Shown here: positions 35,404 to 47,407 of the stretch, one piece after another
Numbering within the stretch: the stretch's first letter is position 1
How the letters are laid out: the number at the start of each line of letters is the position of its first letter
Assembly (NCBI RefSeq): GCF_047495875.1
Contig: NC_092460.1
Span: forward strand, 3,529,520 to 3,593,519
DNA from: Pithys albifrons albifrons
Lineage: Eukaryota > Chordata > Aves > Passeriformes > Thamnophilidae
Direction: 5' to 3'
Length of the DNA: 64,000 nt
Translations under genes and position numbers: made by a program
Notes under the pieces: model-generated
What the model saw: only the letters and a program-made list of their open reading frames with translations
Told to the model about the DNA's origin: nothing
Databases searched by the model: none

Positions 35404-35491
35404 AGGGACTGGAGTTGGACCAAGGGTTGGACTTGATGATCTTGGAGGTCTTTTCCAACCCAATCAATTCTATGATTCTATGATTCTATGA
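34661..35491 (+). mobile_element. Young CR1 LINE copy, 5'-truncated
   Basis: A plus-strand CR1 of 831 bp. The 5' break lies at GGGATCTGGATAGACTGGAG in ORF2. It ends with three tandem octamers (ATTCTATG at 35468-35491), the characteristic CR1 terminus. The five-C run (34751-34755) keeps ORF2 in frame, unlike the copies at 23455 and 27866. It shares the Lys codon in KGILAW with the copy at 59953. Confidence 0.95.
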
Positions 35492-35763
35492 GACTATTGT
35501 TAAATATTTATATAATTGGGATATTCTTATAGGTGATATAAATGACGGGGTGTGTGGAAAAAGAAGCAAAGTATATATTTTTAGTTACATTGTGTTGTCT
35601 AATATCTCAAATTTATGTGCAAAATAAATTCCAAATATTGACATCCAGCAAGAGGCAGAAACAGGAAACAGTGTCCAAGCATAAACCCTGTTGGACTTCA
35701 TTCCAGAGCTCGTCTCTCCAAAAGTCAGTCCAAGAAGATGAAATTTCCTCCCAGATTTAGAGT
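35492..35763. other. Spacer between CR1 and solo LTR
   Basis: About 270 bases of unique sequence ending at the left target duplication of the LTR. Confidence 0.45.
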
Positions 35764-35768
35764 GCAAT

Positions 35769-36386
35769 TGTATGGGTTCACCCAGGTGGGCCTAGATTTG
35801 GGCTCTGAAGTTCTGGACTAGGCTGAAGCTGTCAGCTGACTTGAGCTGGGCTGAGCTGACAGCTGACCTCTCCTAGCCAGTAAGTTTGTATTCCATACCA
35901 CATTATGGCATCATCTCCAGGGCTATAGGAACCAGTGTGGGAGTGGTTAAGGCAGTCGCTTCTCAGCCTCCTCTTGGGAGGATGCACGATGGTGCCACAG
36001 GGGGGATGGAGAGGACCAGGCCCACTACTGGCTCACAGGGGATCTCAGGAAAGTAAACTGTGTTGTTCTGGGTCTCTCTGCTTGGGTTTGTCTCCCTGGG
36101 GAATAAGTCTTTTCTTAAGTAATGTGTAGTTAGGACAGTAGAATTTGTGTGTTCATTATGAAGTTGAGGTGGGGAACTTGTTGTTGCAGACTTGTGTGAG
36201 TGTATATTTGTACTCTCTTCTAATTGTCTCTTCCTTTCTGTAAAATATATGTAGTTTTAGTATAAATGTGGTTTGAAGTGTTTTTTTCTTTCCCCTCTCT
36301 TTTCCTCCCTTTCCCTGGTGTTAGGAGGGAGGCTTTTCTCTCTGTGCTTGGTGGGGATTGGCAGTTGCTTATCTCAAACCAAGACA
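35769..36386 (+). mobile_element. Solo LTR of an endogenous retrovirus, 5-bp TSD
   Basis: A 618-bp block starts TGTATGGGTTC and ends AAACCAAGACA (TG...CA; TGTATGGGTTC against TGTCTTGGTTT, 8 of 11). It is flanked by identical GCAAT at 35764-35768 and 36387-36391. No internal retroviral genes remain, so it is a solo LTR. Plus orientation is inferred from ATTCCATACCACATTATGG (35890-35908), a word typical of the U3 of avian retroviral LTRs, followed by a degenerate TATA (CTATAGGA). U3 carries two CAGCTG E-boxes inside a GCTGTCAGC/GCTGACAGC inverted repeat (35828-35863). Class III is suggested by the 5-bp duplication. Confidence 0.88.
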
Positions 36387-36391
36387 GCAAT

Positions 36392-38077
36392 TTAAAACCC
36401 TAAATCTCCTGAGGGATAAGGGGAAGAAGGGTGAGCCAGGCCCTGAGCTGGGCTTTAGGGAGAATTTCAGTGCTGCTCTGTTGTCCTTTCCCAGCTTCAG
36501 CAAAGCTCATGGCCAAGCAGCCCAAACCACAACCAGCCTGGGAAGGTGATCTCTTTTTTGCTCCATTGTTTGCTCCCAGCAAGCTCATCCTGTTCCAGAA
36601 TCTGGGCATCACTCTCAGCTTCTGCAGTGGCTGCACTGAATGGGAACACTGCACAAAAATCCACTGGAGAGCTTTGGAACCTGCAGCAGGGCTGAGGAAC
36701 ACAGGATTGCTTCCTGTGCTCACACTCAAAAGCACTTCAGAAAAAAAAACCACAGCAAAAACAAACAATCTCAGAGCTTGTTGCAGAGCTGAGGAGCAAG
36801 TGGAACATCATCTTGCCATGCAGGAGGCCCCCAGAACCTTGGCAGCCTTTTGGGATGGCAAACAGATGGTGGGAAGGATGCAGTGGCAGCTGAGCAGGCT
36901 GAGCACTATCTATAGCTGGGCTCTGGTGTGAGCAGGAACCCAGAGGGTGTTGGGAAGACAGACAGCAGTGATCTCCCCTTGCAAACTCAAAAAAAAAATT
37001 AGGAAAGCAAAATGCACACATATTTATGATAAGAAACAACACTGCTCTTTCACATCTACCAAGGGCAGATTTAATTATACTCTGCAAAGGATACAAGGGG
37101 AAGATGACACCCCAAAAGCTCAGATTTTGCCTGGGAACTTTATTATTTTCTCTCTCCCTCTCTTTTTTTTTTTTATTGCTTAAGCTGTTGTAAATTGGAC
37201 CAAAGGAAAGTGAGTAATTATTTTTGCCTTATCCAGTGTGTTTCTCCATTACTAATATTTTTGACAGATGGTCCTGTTAAGCTCAGAGATAGAAAGGAAA
37301 GCATAATATGTAGCAAATACAATAACTCCCCATTTACAGGATCTCTACCCATTCTTCCAAAATAAAAGACTTTAGATTCCTTTATTGATAAGCCCTTCTT
37401 AAGAAATGTTTCTGTTCTTGTTTTCTCTCCCTCCCACCTTGCAAAAGTCACTGCACATCTATATGGACTGAGGTGAATTGCCACAAGTTTAGGGTTTGGT
37501 ATTTCCCCCCTTCTCCCTTCTTGACAACCAGAAATTCAGCAACTGAATTCCCCAGGACAAGGGGTTTGCCAGACTCAGAAAAGTGGAGGTTTCACTGGGG
37601 ATCCCTTGGTGCTGTAAAGGGATCTTCAAACCTTTCTGAGTTAATCATTAAGAGCAGGGAGTTTGCATTTCAGGAGGATGGAAGCTTAGTCATGAGCTGG
37701 ATATGCTTTAGCTCAGCAAAGAGCAGCCTAGAGCCTGTCCAGGTAGGAAATCTGGTACCTGAGTGATAAACACCAGACAAATGATAGACCTTCCAAACAA
37801 ACCGTGGTAAGAGACTGAGCTTTGAGTTTGGAGGGTGGCAGAAGAGTTTGGCCACCAGGGCATTCCCTTCACCAGCACAGTGGTGCTGCCTCCCTACAGT
37901 GAAGAGAAATTTGACAAATCCATCCAATGCTCCCTCCAAAGTTCTGTTGACAAAGGCAATGCTTGTACTCTTAGTACCAAGCATTTTGTCCCAGAGAGCA
38001 CAAACTCCAGCTGTGGCACCAACACCCCTCCAGAGACCTCCTGAAGCACTGCAGACACCAAGCAAAGTTGGGAGAGT
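36392..38077. other. Unique DNA, no gene recognised
   Basis: Mixed composition, GC-richer at 36420-36930. Open frames there are overlapping and unlike known proteins. Nothing assigned. Confidence 0.45.
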
Positions 38078-38140
38078 CACGGAATCACAGAATGGTTTGT
38101 GTTGGAAAGGACCTTAAAGACCATCTTGTTCCAACAGGGA
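38078..38140 (-). mobile_element. Very short CR1 3' end
   Basis: The minus-strand CR1 terminus: CACGGAATCACAGAATGG, then GTTGGAAAGGACCTTAAAG, then a stop in similarity after about 60 bases. An extreme 5' truncation or later deletion. Confidence 0.8.
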
Positions 38141-41100
38141 CACCAAGGGCTCACATTTTGCCTGTACTTCACAAGTTCTAGTGAAGAAGTAACCTGGTAC
38201 TACTTCAATGAAAACCCATCTTAGCAATAAAATATTCAGAATGGTCAGGGGGAAAAGCCCTTTAAACCACAGTCCACTTCAGGCAGCAGATTTTCCACAT
38301 TCATGGTGTCCTTATTCCATTTGCTCTTCTAATTCAGTTCTTGTTTTAGCTGGGAGAAGGTGAATGAAAACTTTCTCTGCTTGTTGGAACAGGCTCTTCC
38401 CAACTGTATTAGCTCTTTAACTAACACACAATCAGAAATTTAGTTTTCCTTACCAGCTGTAGAAATGCAGCTCAGGGAAAACTGAAAAGTTTTAATTTCC
38501 CAATGCCCCCATCATGCTACAGCTGTAACAGCCCCGTGGCTTTGTCAAGATCCACAATTTCCTTCTACTTTCTTTTCCGTGTTTGATTCCAGGATGTTGT
38601 CACAGCAGTGCATCCAGGAGGAGAATTTAGAGGCAACCATTGCAAGAAACACTCACTTTTATGGGTCTCTACTCTAAAATCTTTGCAGAGGAAAAGAAAA
38701 AAAAATATACATATTTATATGTCTTTGGGCTTCTCTTTATGCTAATATGTATTACTCTGAATTACAAAAAGGAAAAACTGTGTTTCATTTATACTCAAAA
38801 TAGTCTCAATAAACATAAAAAATGCAGCTATTTAAAGTGACAGCAGTTTTTAAATCTGTAATTTATAAGGGTATCGTTATAATTTCCATATCTGCAGGAA
38901 AAGCTGCTTGGGCAGTTTTAAAAGCTCACTGTAACTGCAATTGTAAACAGCCTGTTGAAAAGCATAAAGATAAGTTGCTCATTTGCATTTTTATCTGTGT
39001 TGTCTTATAGCCATTAATTGTGGAAATGAAACAGAGAAATATGTATTAAACCCCAGGCTACTAGAAATTAATATACATGGAGAACAGAAATATCTGGAAG
39101 TTAGGGATGACCTCCATGTTTCAGGGAAAGATTAATCAAAGCCCAAGTTAGAGTTTCCAATTTACTGTGAAACAACAGATCCTATTTCATAATAACCATA
39201 GAAACAACACACCAGTTTTAGCAGCACTCAGATTATCTGGATAACAAATAACTAAAGCCAGTGCTCCTGGTTTGGGGCATGAATCACTGCACAGGAAAGC
39301 CAGGAGAGTGTGTGTTTGTTTAATTGCAATGAGCTTTAATCAGAGCAGTGAGTGCCATCCTTACCTTCCACCACCCACCCTCAGCAAAGCTCCAGGGACA
39401 CTCATTTTTGGGCCATTCAGGACCCAACAGGGCACATCCAGCCTGCTGGAAATGGTCAGAGCAAAGGCAATGAGGCCAGTGCAAATTTACACCAACCAGG
39501 ATGGGTTTGGCCATGGCAAGAGGCAGCCACAGAGCCCTTACTCAGCTGATTTCCCTGACTGACAGCCCTCGAGGCTTGGGAGGAACTCTGAGATGTGTCA
39601 CAGCATCTCAGAGCAAAATGTGCCTCCTGGTTGTGCCTCAGAGTGGTACCCCTGGAAGGGAATGTATTAACTGCAAATGTAATCAGCTTAAACTCATTGA
39701 ATTCTCCCCAGCCATCCAAAGCTACAGTCCCCATGGAACATCATTTTAATTTAATGTTCTTATGTTAATACCTAGGAAATGTCATGGCATTTAAGCTGCA
39801 GGACCTCATTGTAACCAATTTCTTCATCACATTTAAGGCTCCCTCTCACCAGTCCCTCAGGTGGGGCGAGCAGAAGGGAAAGAGGGCCAGATGCTCTTGG
39901 CAATTAAAGCCAAAGGCTGCCCTTCTGTGCCCACATGGGAGTGCTTGGGCTACAGTTTGACTGTGGCCAGAAGCCAAATAGGGAAAAATATTGATTGGGA
40001 AAAAAAATGCAACACGTGGAAAATGTATCTCAATGAACGTGAATCAATACTGAGTCTTCTCAAGTGAGGAACTGGGATGCTTTTCAACATACCTGAAATT
40101 TTACCTACCATTTGAGAGCCCAAAAATGCCTCCCAAACTCCCATGGAGCACTCCAAAACTGCTGAAATGCAGAAGTGGGGGCACTGGGATGGGTAAGCAA
40201 ATAGAGCTGCTCATTTCAGCATCCTCCTCATTTGTTAACTCCACTGAGGACTCATCAACAATCCTTTTGTATTAGTCATGCAATTATTGTTATTATTATT
40301 ATTGTGTACCAGGTGTGTCCTGGTTTTACTTTTCAGGACATATGAAAGTTTCCAATGCAGCAAATTTACATTCATTAAAAAGTGGAAAAGGCAAAATAAT
40401 TGGGTTTGGTACTTGAGAAAAGAGGCAGATGAAGGGAATTAAGAAGCTTTTCCAATAAACTCATTCCCAGCAATTTCTCAAGCTCCCTCTAAGTTACATC
40501 TCATCACTGTGGTCCAACAGGTGACCCCAGACAAGACTGCAATTGAGTCAATGGAATACCCAAAACCCAAGCCAGCTTTGCAGATGAGTCTTCTCTCTGC
40601 ATTTCATTAATATACTTGCAAAACAGGGCACTGCACCTCCTTTTTTTTTTCTTCTGATAAGAGTTAGAGACACATAGAAAACCAAGATCCTCACTGCCAT
40701 CAGTGACCAGTGAGATTGGTCTCTTGCATTTCTAATACAGCTGGTTTGAAACTTTTCCTTCAATCTCCATTTCCATCTCCAGCTTCTCTAAAAAATATTG
40801 ATTTTCAGCTTCCTGCAGATAATTCAAAACATCTTGCATGTCAAGATCCCTTGCAAGGACTTCTCACACACCAGGCTTCCATTTCAGAATGGTAAAAAAA
40901 GGTTGTTTAGCATGGAAATATTAATGCTAATCAAAATAAAACACTACTACAGCTACAGTGAAACTTTTTAAGTGTTGAAAAGAAATACTTTGTTCACAAC
41001 TCATTACCCGCCCAGCTGTGATTCCCTATGTCCCTTTTCACATCAGGACGTGGCTTTCCAAGTCACCTTGATGGAGCTGAAAACATCTCCCTTCTCTGCA

Positions 41101-44100
41101 TTTGTTATTATATGAGCAAATAGCAGGAATTTTGCCTCCCAGTGTGCAGGACAACTGCCCAGTCTCCAAACAGGCTGGAAACAGAAAACAGATGCTTTAT
41201 AGTTGCTTTTTTCCTTCTGTCAAAGACCTAAAGCTGGATGATAATTTAATTTACAGTTTCACACAGATGTTGAACAAGGTGAGGAAGTCTCAGCCTTGTG
41301 AGAACGTGCAGGATCTCCCTTCCCACAGCAAGGGCAGCTCCCCTTGGATTGCTGCTGGGCAGGGAAGGGCAGAGCCCTGGGAGGACACTGAGTTTAGTGA
41401 TCACTCCATTCCTGCACACACTTCTCATTCCATGCATGCACAGAGCCCAGCACAGCAGCTATTTACGACTGAGCACCTGGGTGATACCGCAGAGGAAATG
41501 AGTAATAAGCATATTAATGGCACCATTATTAACCAATTAATTAGTTCCTGCCTTCTGCACCAGAGTGCTTGTGCTTTCCCTGGATAAAGAGCAAAATGCT
41601 TCTGTCCACACAGGCCAATATCCCAGCTCATCTTGCTGCCAGAGAAAGTTAGGAAACGTTGGAAAGCCTTTGCATCAGCTGCTTGGTTTTATCAAACAGC
41701 TCTTTTAGGGTTTTTTTCCCCTCTTTTTTTTCCACAAAGGAACACCAAAAGGAAAACACTGCTCTGCTTCTGAGCTTCCATACGAGCACAGGTCCTTTCC
41801 ACCCCCAGAGATTGCTCCCAATGTAAAGGTGAGAGGCACAAAGGGCTCTTGCAATGATTGATGCCATGCACAGACAACTGGCATTTTCTTTTTCTGTAAT
41901 TGTAGCTCTCCAAGCAGCATCAGGACAGAGCCTTCAGAACCAAACTGTCAGCTGGAGGATCCCACATTAGCAACATCATTAGCCAATTCACTCTTGGATA
42001 AAAATCTTCTCATCTTAAACACTCCTACTTATATCAAACTTCACCCACCCATGTTAGTCATTTAATTTTAATGTTTCATTTCACCCAATGTATTTATTTC
42101 TTTTTTACTTCACAATTTTCATCTCAGACTCATTTTCCCTTTTAGTGCAGGAGCTCTCTTTAACCTTGCTGTACTTCAGCTCCTCAGCTCAATACAATGG
42201 TTAATGCCATTTTCTACTGAGGTTTAGAAACAAGAAAAAAATACAGTGTTGATGAGGACTGTATTGAATAGCTGACTCTCATTATACCAGAGAGGTTCCA
42301 TTATAATGGAGTAGAGAGATTACCTTTGGGCTAATAAAATGAATGAAAAAAAAAGGATCTAAATCTGGACTCTTGCTCACATTATTAAGATTACATTTAC
42401 TGCATGTTTCACCTGAGGCTCTCGGCTCATGTTTACCAAACCTTAAATATCATAATCCCCGTGAGAAGACTAAGGCACAAGGAAATTAAATAACATTTAT
42501 TCTTTAGAACATTGTTTAGAAATACCAATTTCCTCATCAATCAGATGCTACTGGAACCCAACCCCAGGTGGAAGGGCTGGAATTGCAGCCACTTCATGGG
42601 ACAGCTGGGAAGTTCTAGTTCTTCCCCTTTTTGTCTCTCCTGTCTTAGCTCAGACCTGTGCTCATCATCACCTCCTTCAGTAGCAGAATTTCTAGCTAAA
42701 AATGCTCAGGCAAGGATGCAGGTGAAGGTGTCTCCTGTGGGATCACCTCAGGAAATACTGATTATAAATATATATTCCCTAAATTGGGATAGCAGGCTAT
42801 TCCCAGCCAAGAGCAGGATCCTACTTATTGTGCCCCACCCTGTGAGCACAGAGGGATACAAGGCCCTTCCCTGCAAATCTGATGTTTCTTCCACATCTGG
42901 TGGAATTTTCTATACAAAACACCACAGAGAATCTTCAATATTGCATCAGCAATAACTTATGATTGTGCATTTGACAACTTGGGATAAAAGCTCTGCTTAG
43001 GTTTGTAATTCCTACAGCTCCTTTCCAAAAGAAGAGGAGCTAAAGGAATAATTATGGCAAGCTGGAAAAATAAGCCTTGCAAGGCCTGTGCCTCATATTC
43101 TTCTCTTTCAGTGACCTCTAAGGTCTAAAAGAGAAGGTAAAGACCCAGGACTAGGAGCAAGGAGCCAATGTGACCTTTTCTCTAAGCCAGACAATAAACA
43201 GTAAAGGGTATTGTTAATGCAGGGCACAGGCATTTAGCCACATGTCTCATTAACTTTAATGGGAATCTCTCCTAAATATCTGAACATCACTCCAAACCTG
43301 TGCTCTAAAGTGTGATGTCTGGGGGAAAAAACGCCCAGAGAGAACATATGAGAAAAAGAAATATAAAAGAGCAAGTGAGATACAAAAATACACGTGTGGG
43401 TGGGAATACATAAGGTTATTTGTGTGCTCCCTGGGAAAGGAGGGATAACCTCCCAACAGACACAAAGGTGCTTCAAAGGATTCAAAAGAGGGAGAACTTA
43501 ACCAGAAGGGAAAAGGTATCAAAGGACCAGTCCCATTAGCAGCAGCAGGGATAGCTATAGAAAAGCATAAGGGGAATCCATAGGGAATATCAATCTACAA
43601 ACCCCAGTGTGACAGCTTTATGTTTCACCATAATTTAATATAATAGAGAGTTGTAGGCACTAAAGCATTCAGGTTAAAGTATTCATGAATAATAAAATCA
43701 TATTCTTTTTATTTGGTCACATTCTATTCAAAATTATTTTATTACCTTCCAAAGGGTAAATCTGGCAAGGGTTTTGAACATGTTAAGATAATTTAAAAGT
43801 AACTGCTTAAGTTGTTCAAACCTTGAATGGCTTCTTCCATTCTCAAAGCTAAGAATGAAGAGGGAGGAGAGGAAAAATATAATGTGAGGAAAAATCTAAT
43901 GTGCATCTAGAACAGGAGGGGACAGGCTGTACACAACGGGACTGGGAAAATAAATTTGCTTAGAGAGAACTTCACATGTAAACATTGAACTGTTTTGTTC
44001 AAAATTAGCTTTGAAACTAAAAATGGCACCATACTCAGGGCTGCTCTTTCACATACACAGAATTATCCCAGCTGGTTTTGCTGATAAAAGTGAGCATTAA

Positions 44101-44268
44101 GATCCCTGCTGATAAAGGCATTTAGCATTACAGCCCCAAAGTTTCTGTTGCTCTTTCTGAGCCTTTGGAGTGAAGCAGCAGCAGGTTGGTGGCACTGCCC
44201 ACCCCACTGAGCCTGTGCCCCCCTCCCCAATGGGATCACCCAGAAACTGCCCCCTCTTCACCCCATCC
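38141..44268. other. 6 kb of unique AT-rich DNA, no gene recognised
   Basis: The longest repeat-free stretch. It has a TTA microsatellite at 40283-40304 and a TGTCCTG...CAGGACA inverted repeat at 40316-40340. A unique segment near 41460-41560 carries several ATTA-type words (ATTAATGG, ATTAATTAG) and two CpGs. No exon with coherent frame and splice sites was found. Confidence 0.45.
40283..40304. repeat. (TTA)n microsatellite
   Basis: Imperfect run of TTA/ATT with one TTG interruption. Confidence 0.75.
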
Positions 44269-44790
44269 TGCTGCTCTTGGCTGGGGACAGTGAATTGCCT
44301 GCCCAGGGGCTGCTCTGGGGCTGTGCTTTGGATCTGTGCTGAGAACAGAGTGAGAACAGAGGGGGTTTCATTGCTGGTGAGCAGTGCCCTCTGTGCTGCC
44401 ACCCTGGCCAACAGGAAGCTGGGAGGGGACAGCTGGGACAGCTGATCCCAAGGGATATTTCAGACCAAATGACATCATTGTCAGGATAGGAGGAAGAAGG
44501 AAGAGGAGGACAATCATAGTTATGGCATTTGTCTTTCCAAGTCACCCTTCCATGTGATGGAGCCCTGCTTTCCTGGCAGTGGCTGAACACCTTCCAGCCC
44601 ATGGGAAGTGGGTAACTCATTCCTTATTTTGCTTTGCTTGCAAGCACAGCTTTTGCTTTAAACTGTCTTTATCCCAACCCACACATTTTTTTCCACTTTT
44701 ACTCTTCTGATTTTCTCCCTCATGTCACTCACAGGGGAGTGACCAAGCAGTGGTGTGGTGCTCAGCTCCAGCTGGGGTTACACCAGGCCA
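44269..44790 (+). mobile_element. Old retroviral LTR, plus orientation, TATA lost
   Basis: A diverged copy of a common avian retroviral LTR of about 520 bp. In order, it shows the start TGCTGCTCTTGGCTGGGG, a U3 stretch ending GGGATATTTCAGACC, the decayed CRE-like TGACATCA, and the R region around GATGGAGCCCTGCTTTCC. U5 follows with TTTGCTTTGCTTGC and TAAACTGTCTTTATCCC, ending CTGGGGTTACACCAGGCCA. The TATA box expected just after the CRE is missing; the sequence goes straight to AGGATAGGAGGAAGAAGG. CpGs have decayed. No clean target duplication was found (CATCC against GCACC). Age is inferred from divergence. Confidence 0.75.
44470..44477 (+). promoter_or_regulatory. Decayed CRE-like site in LTR U3
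   Basis: TGACATCA differs at one base from the palindromic CREB/ATF site TGACGTCA. The change is the expected CpG-to-CpA decay. It follows the ATATTTCAGACC word that corresponds to ATTCCATACC in the LTR at 35769. Confidence 0.45.
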
Positions 44791-44865
44791 GCACCCCTCA
44801 CCAGGCCACTGCTGCTCCCTCCCACTGTCCCAGCTGCTGAAACTTCTGCTGCTGGCTCTGCAAGT

Positions 44866-45946
44866 CACCACCCCAGTCTGCCCTTCAGCTCCTCAGGGCA
44901 CCACCCAATCCTGCCCCTTCAGCTCCTCAAGTCACCACCCCAGTCTGCCCTTCAGCTCCTCAGGACACCAACCCAGCCTGCCACTTCAGCTCCTCAGGAC
45001 ACCACCCCAGGCTGCCCCTTCAGCTCCTCAGGACACCACCACATGCTGCCCCTTCAGCTCCTCAGGACACCACCACATGCTGCCCCTTCAGCGCATCAGG
45101 ACACCACCACATGCTGCCCCTTCAGCTCCTCAGGACACCACCACATGCTGCCCCTTCAGCTCCTCAGGACACCACCCCAGGCTGCCCCTTCAGCGCATCA
45201 GGACACCACCCCAGGCTGCCCCTTCAGCGCATCAGGACACCACCCCAGGCTGCCCCTTCAGCGCACCAGGACACCACCCCAGGCTGCCCCTTCAGCGCAT
45301 CAGGACACCACCCCAGCCTGCCCCTTCAGCTCCTCAGGACACCACCCCAGCCTGCCCCTTCAGCTCCTCAGGACACCACCCCAGCCTGCCCCTTCAGCTC
45401 CTCAGGACACCACCCCAGCCTGCCCCTTCAGCTCCTCAGGACACCACCCCATCCTGCCCCTTCAGCTCCTCAGGACACCACCCCAGGCTGCCCCTTCAGC
45501 TCCTCAGGACACCACCCCAGGCTGCCCCTTCAGCTCCTCAGGACACCACCCCAGGCTGCCCCTTCAGCTCCTCAGGACACCACCCCAGGCTGCCCCTTCA
45601 GCTCCTCAGGACACCACCCCAGGCTGCCCCTTCAGCTCCTCAGGACACCACCCCAGGCTGCCCCTTCAGCTCCTCAGGGCACCACCACATGCTGCCCCTT
45701 CAGCGCATCAGGACACCACCACATCCTGCCCCTTCAGCTCCTCAGGACACCACCACATCCTGCCCCTTCTGCTCCTCAGGACACCACCACATGCTGCCCC
45801 TTCAGCTCCTCAGGACACCACCCCAGCCTGCCCCTTCAGCTCCTCAGGACACCACCCAATCCTGCCCCTTCAGCTCCTCAGGACACCACCCAATCCTGCC
45901 CCTTCAGCTCCTCAGGACACCACCCCAGCCTGCCCTTCAGCTCCTC
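44866..45946. repeat. 34-bp minisatellite, about 32 copies
   Basis: The unit is 34 bp: TTCAGCTCCTCAGGACACCA followed by CCCCAGCCTGCCCC. Variants include CAGGC, CATGC, CATCC and AATCC before TGCCCC, and a cluster with GCGCATCAGG in place of GCTCCTCAGG between about 45090 and 45310. The array starts about 75 bases after the old LTR at 44269-44790. The unit has no stop in any plus-strand frame, giving overlapping open frames of 302 to 429 codons that are not genes. The minus strand is G-rich (GGGGCAGGCTGGGGTGG). Confidence 0.95.
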
Positions 45947-47214
45947 CTGTTCTCATTGCATTGAGCAAAACCACCAGAGCTGCTCTCACAAGCCAGCACA
46001 GGTTTGCAGAACTAATTAAGCTGGGCCTTGTGCCGTGCCTGTAGGCTGAGCTCAGTGCCACACACCAGCAGCTCAGGGTGCCCAACCTGGAAGGGGCATC
46101 AGCTCCTCCCGAGCAGGACTGTCCAGAAAGGCCACCAAACTGCACCACATCCACTCACCCTCACAGCTCTTTTAAGCTTTTGGGCCCTGAAAATCAAAGG
46201 CTGAATAAGAGATATTTTTATTTCTAGCATTTTATGAGCTTTATTTCCCTGCAAGCCTCAAGCCTGATCCAGAAGAGCTTTTGGGCACGTGCTGAAAGCC
46301 CATGAATAACCCAATGGCTTCAAGCTGCTTGGTTCCTCCCTGGCACCCCGGGATTTGGCAAGCTTTCCTAGAGCCAGGCAAAGGAAACTGCAAATCATTA
46401 ACTAAATAATCTTTGCCCATGACAAAGACATTAATCAAAATGTCTGCATTCATGTTCCAGAGGGGCATTTAAACCATCATCTATTCAGTCGCTCCAATAT
46501 AACCCAATGTCACTTCTCCTGAATGGCATTCAGATTTCTTTCCAAAAGTATGACAGTCTCTAAACTAATTTTAGCTTTATGCAACAACTTGCATTAAAAA
46601 AACATGCAGTATTCATGGGCATGGGCAAGAGAAAAAAATCAGTTGTGAAAGTCAAGATTGTGTCAAGCGAACAGAAGGAAATATTCAGAATTTCAGCACA
46701 TGCAGCCTTGTCACCTGGACAAAGCTTTTTAATAAAAAATAGCCAATCTTTTCTCCTCAACACTGCAAACCCCACTGTTAAATTCCCATGTGCCCCAGTA
46801 CCCCCTCACTCCCATTTCTCTGCTATTCTAATACCTTAATTTTAAATCCTTCAGGAGCAAATATTCAACAGAGCACAAAATGTAAATCCAGCCAGCAAAA
46901 AAAAAAAAAATCCCCCAAACGACCCACATCAAGCCTGTATCACCAAGCATTTATTTCTCTTCACAACAAACTGTTTTTGTCATGAGCTAAACAAAACACC
47001 AGACAATAAATCCAGAAATCCTGTTATATTACACAAATTATCCCACAATTGGAAACAAGGCTGCTTTACCTCTCCAGCGAGAGCAAGAATCAAAGGCTGA
47101 AAAATAACTTTCCAGGAAATGTTTGGTTTCTTGATTATTTTGCTTTTTAATAGGAAACTAAGGAGAAGCAAATGGAGCTGCTGCTTTTTCATGTGAATCC
47201 CTGCTGTAAAGTAT
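45947..47214. other. Unique DNA, no gene recognised
   Basis: Unique sequence with a poly(A) run near 46898-46910. Nothing assigned. Confidence 0.45.
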
Positions 47215-47407
47215 AATTCTTTTCCTGGGAGGGTGGGCAGGGCCTGGCACAGGTGCCCAGAGAAGCTGTGGCTGCCCCAGCCCTGGGAGTGTCCAAGGCC
47301 AGGTTGGAGCAGCCTGGGCTGGTGGGAGCTGTCCCTGCCCTTGTCAGAGGTGGGACTGGATGGTATTTAAGGTCCCTTCCATCCCAAACCATTTAGGATT
47401 CCATGAT
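47215..47407 (+). mobile_element. CR1 LINE 3' fragment
   Basis: The plus-strand tail runs from TCTTTTCCTGGGAGGGTGGG through GGCACAGGTGCCCAGAGAAG and GGTCCCTTCCATCCCAAACC to a degenerate octamer (GATTCCATGAT). Same subfamily as 615, 26045 and 63565. Confidence 0.85.

Noticed and set aside
44750..46044. Plus-strand open frames of 302 to 429 codons, rich in Pro, Ser and His
   Set aside because: Translation of the 34-bp minisatellite in three frames.
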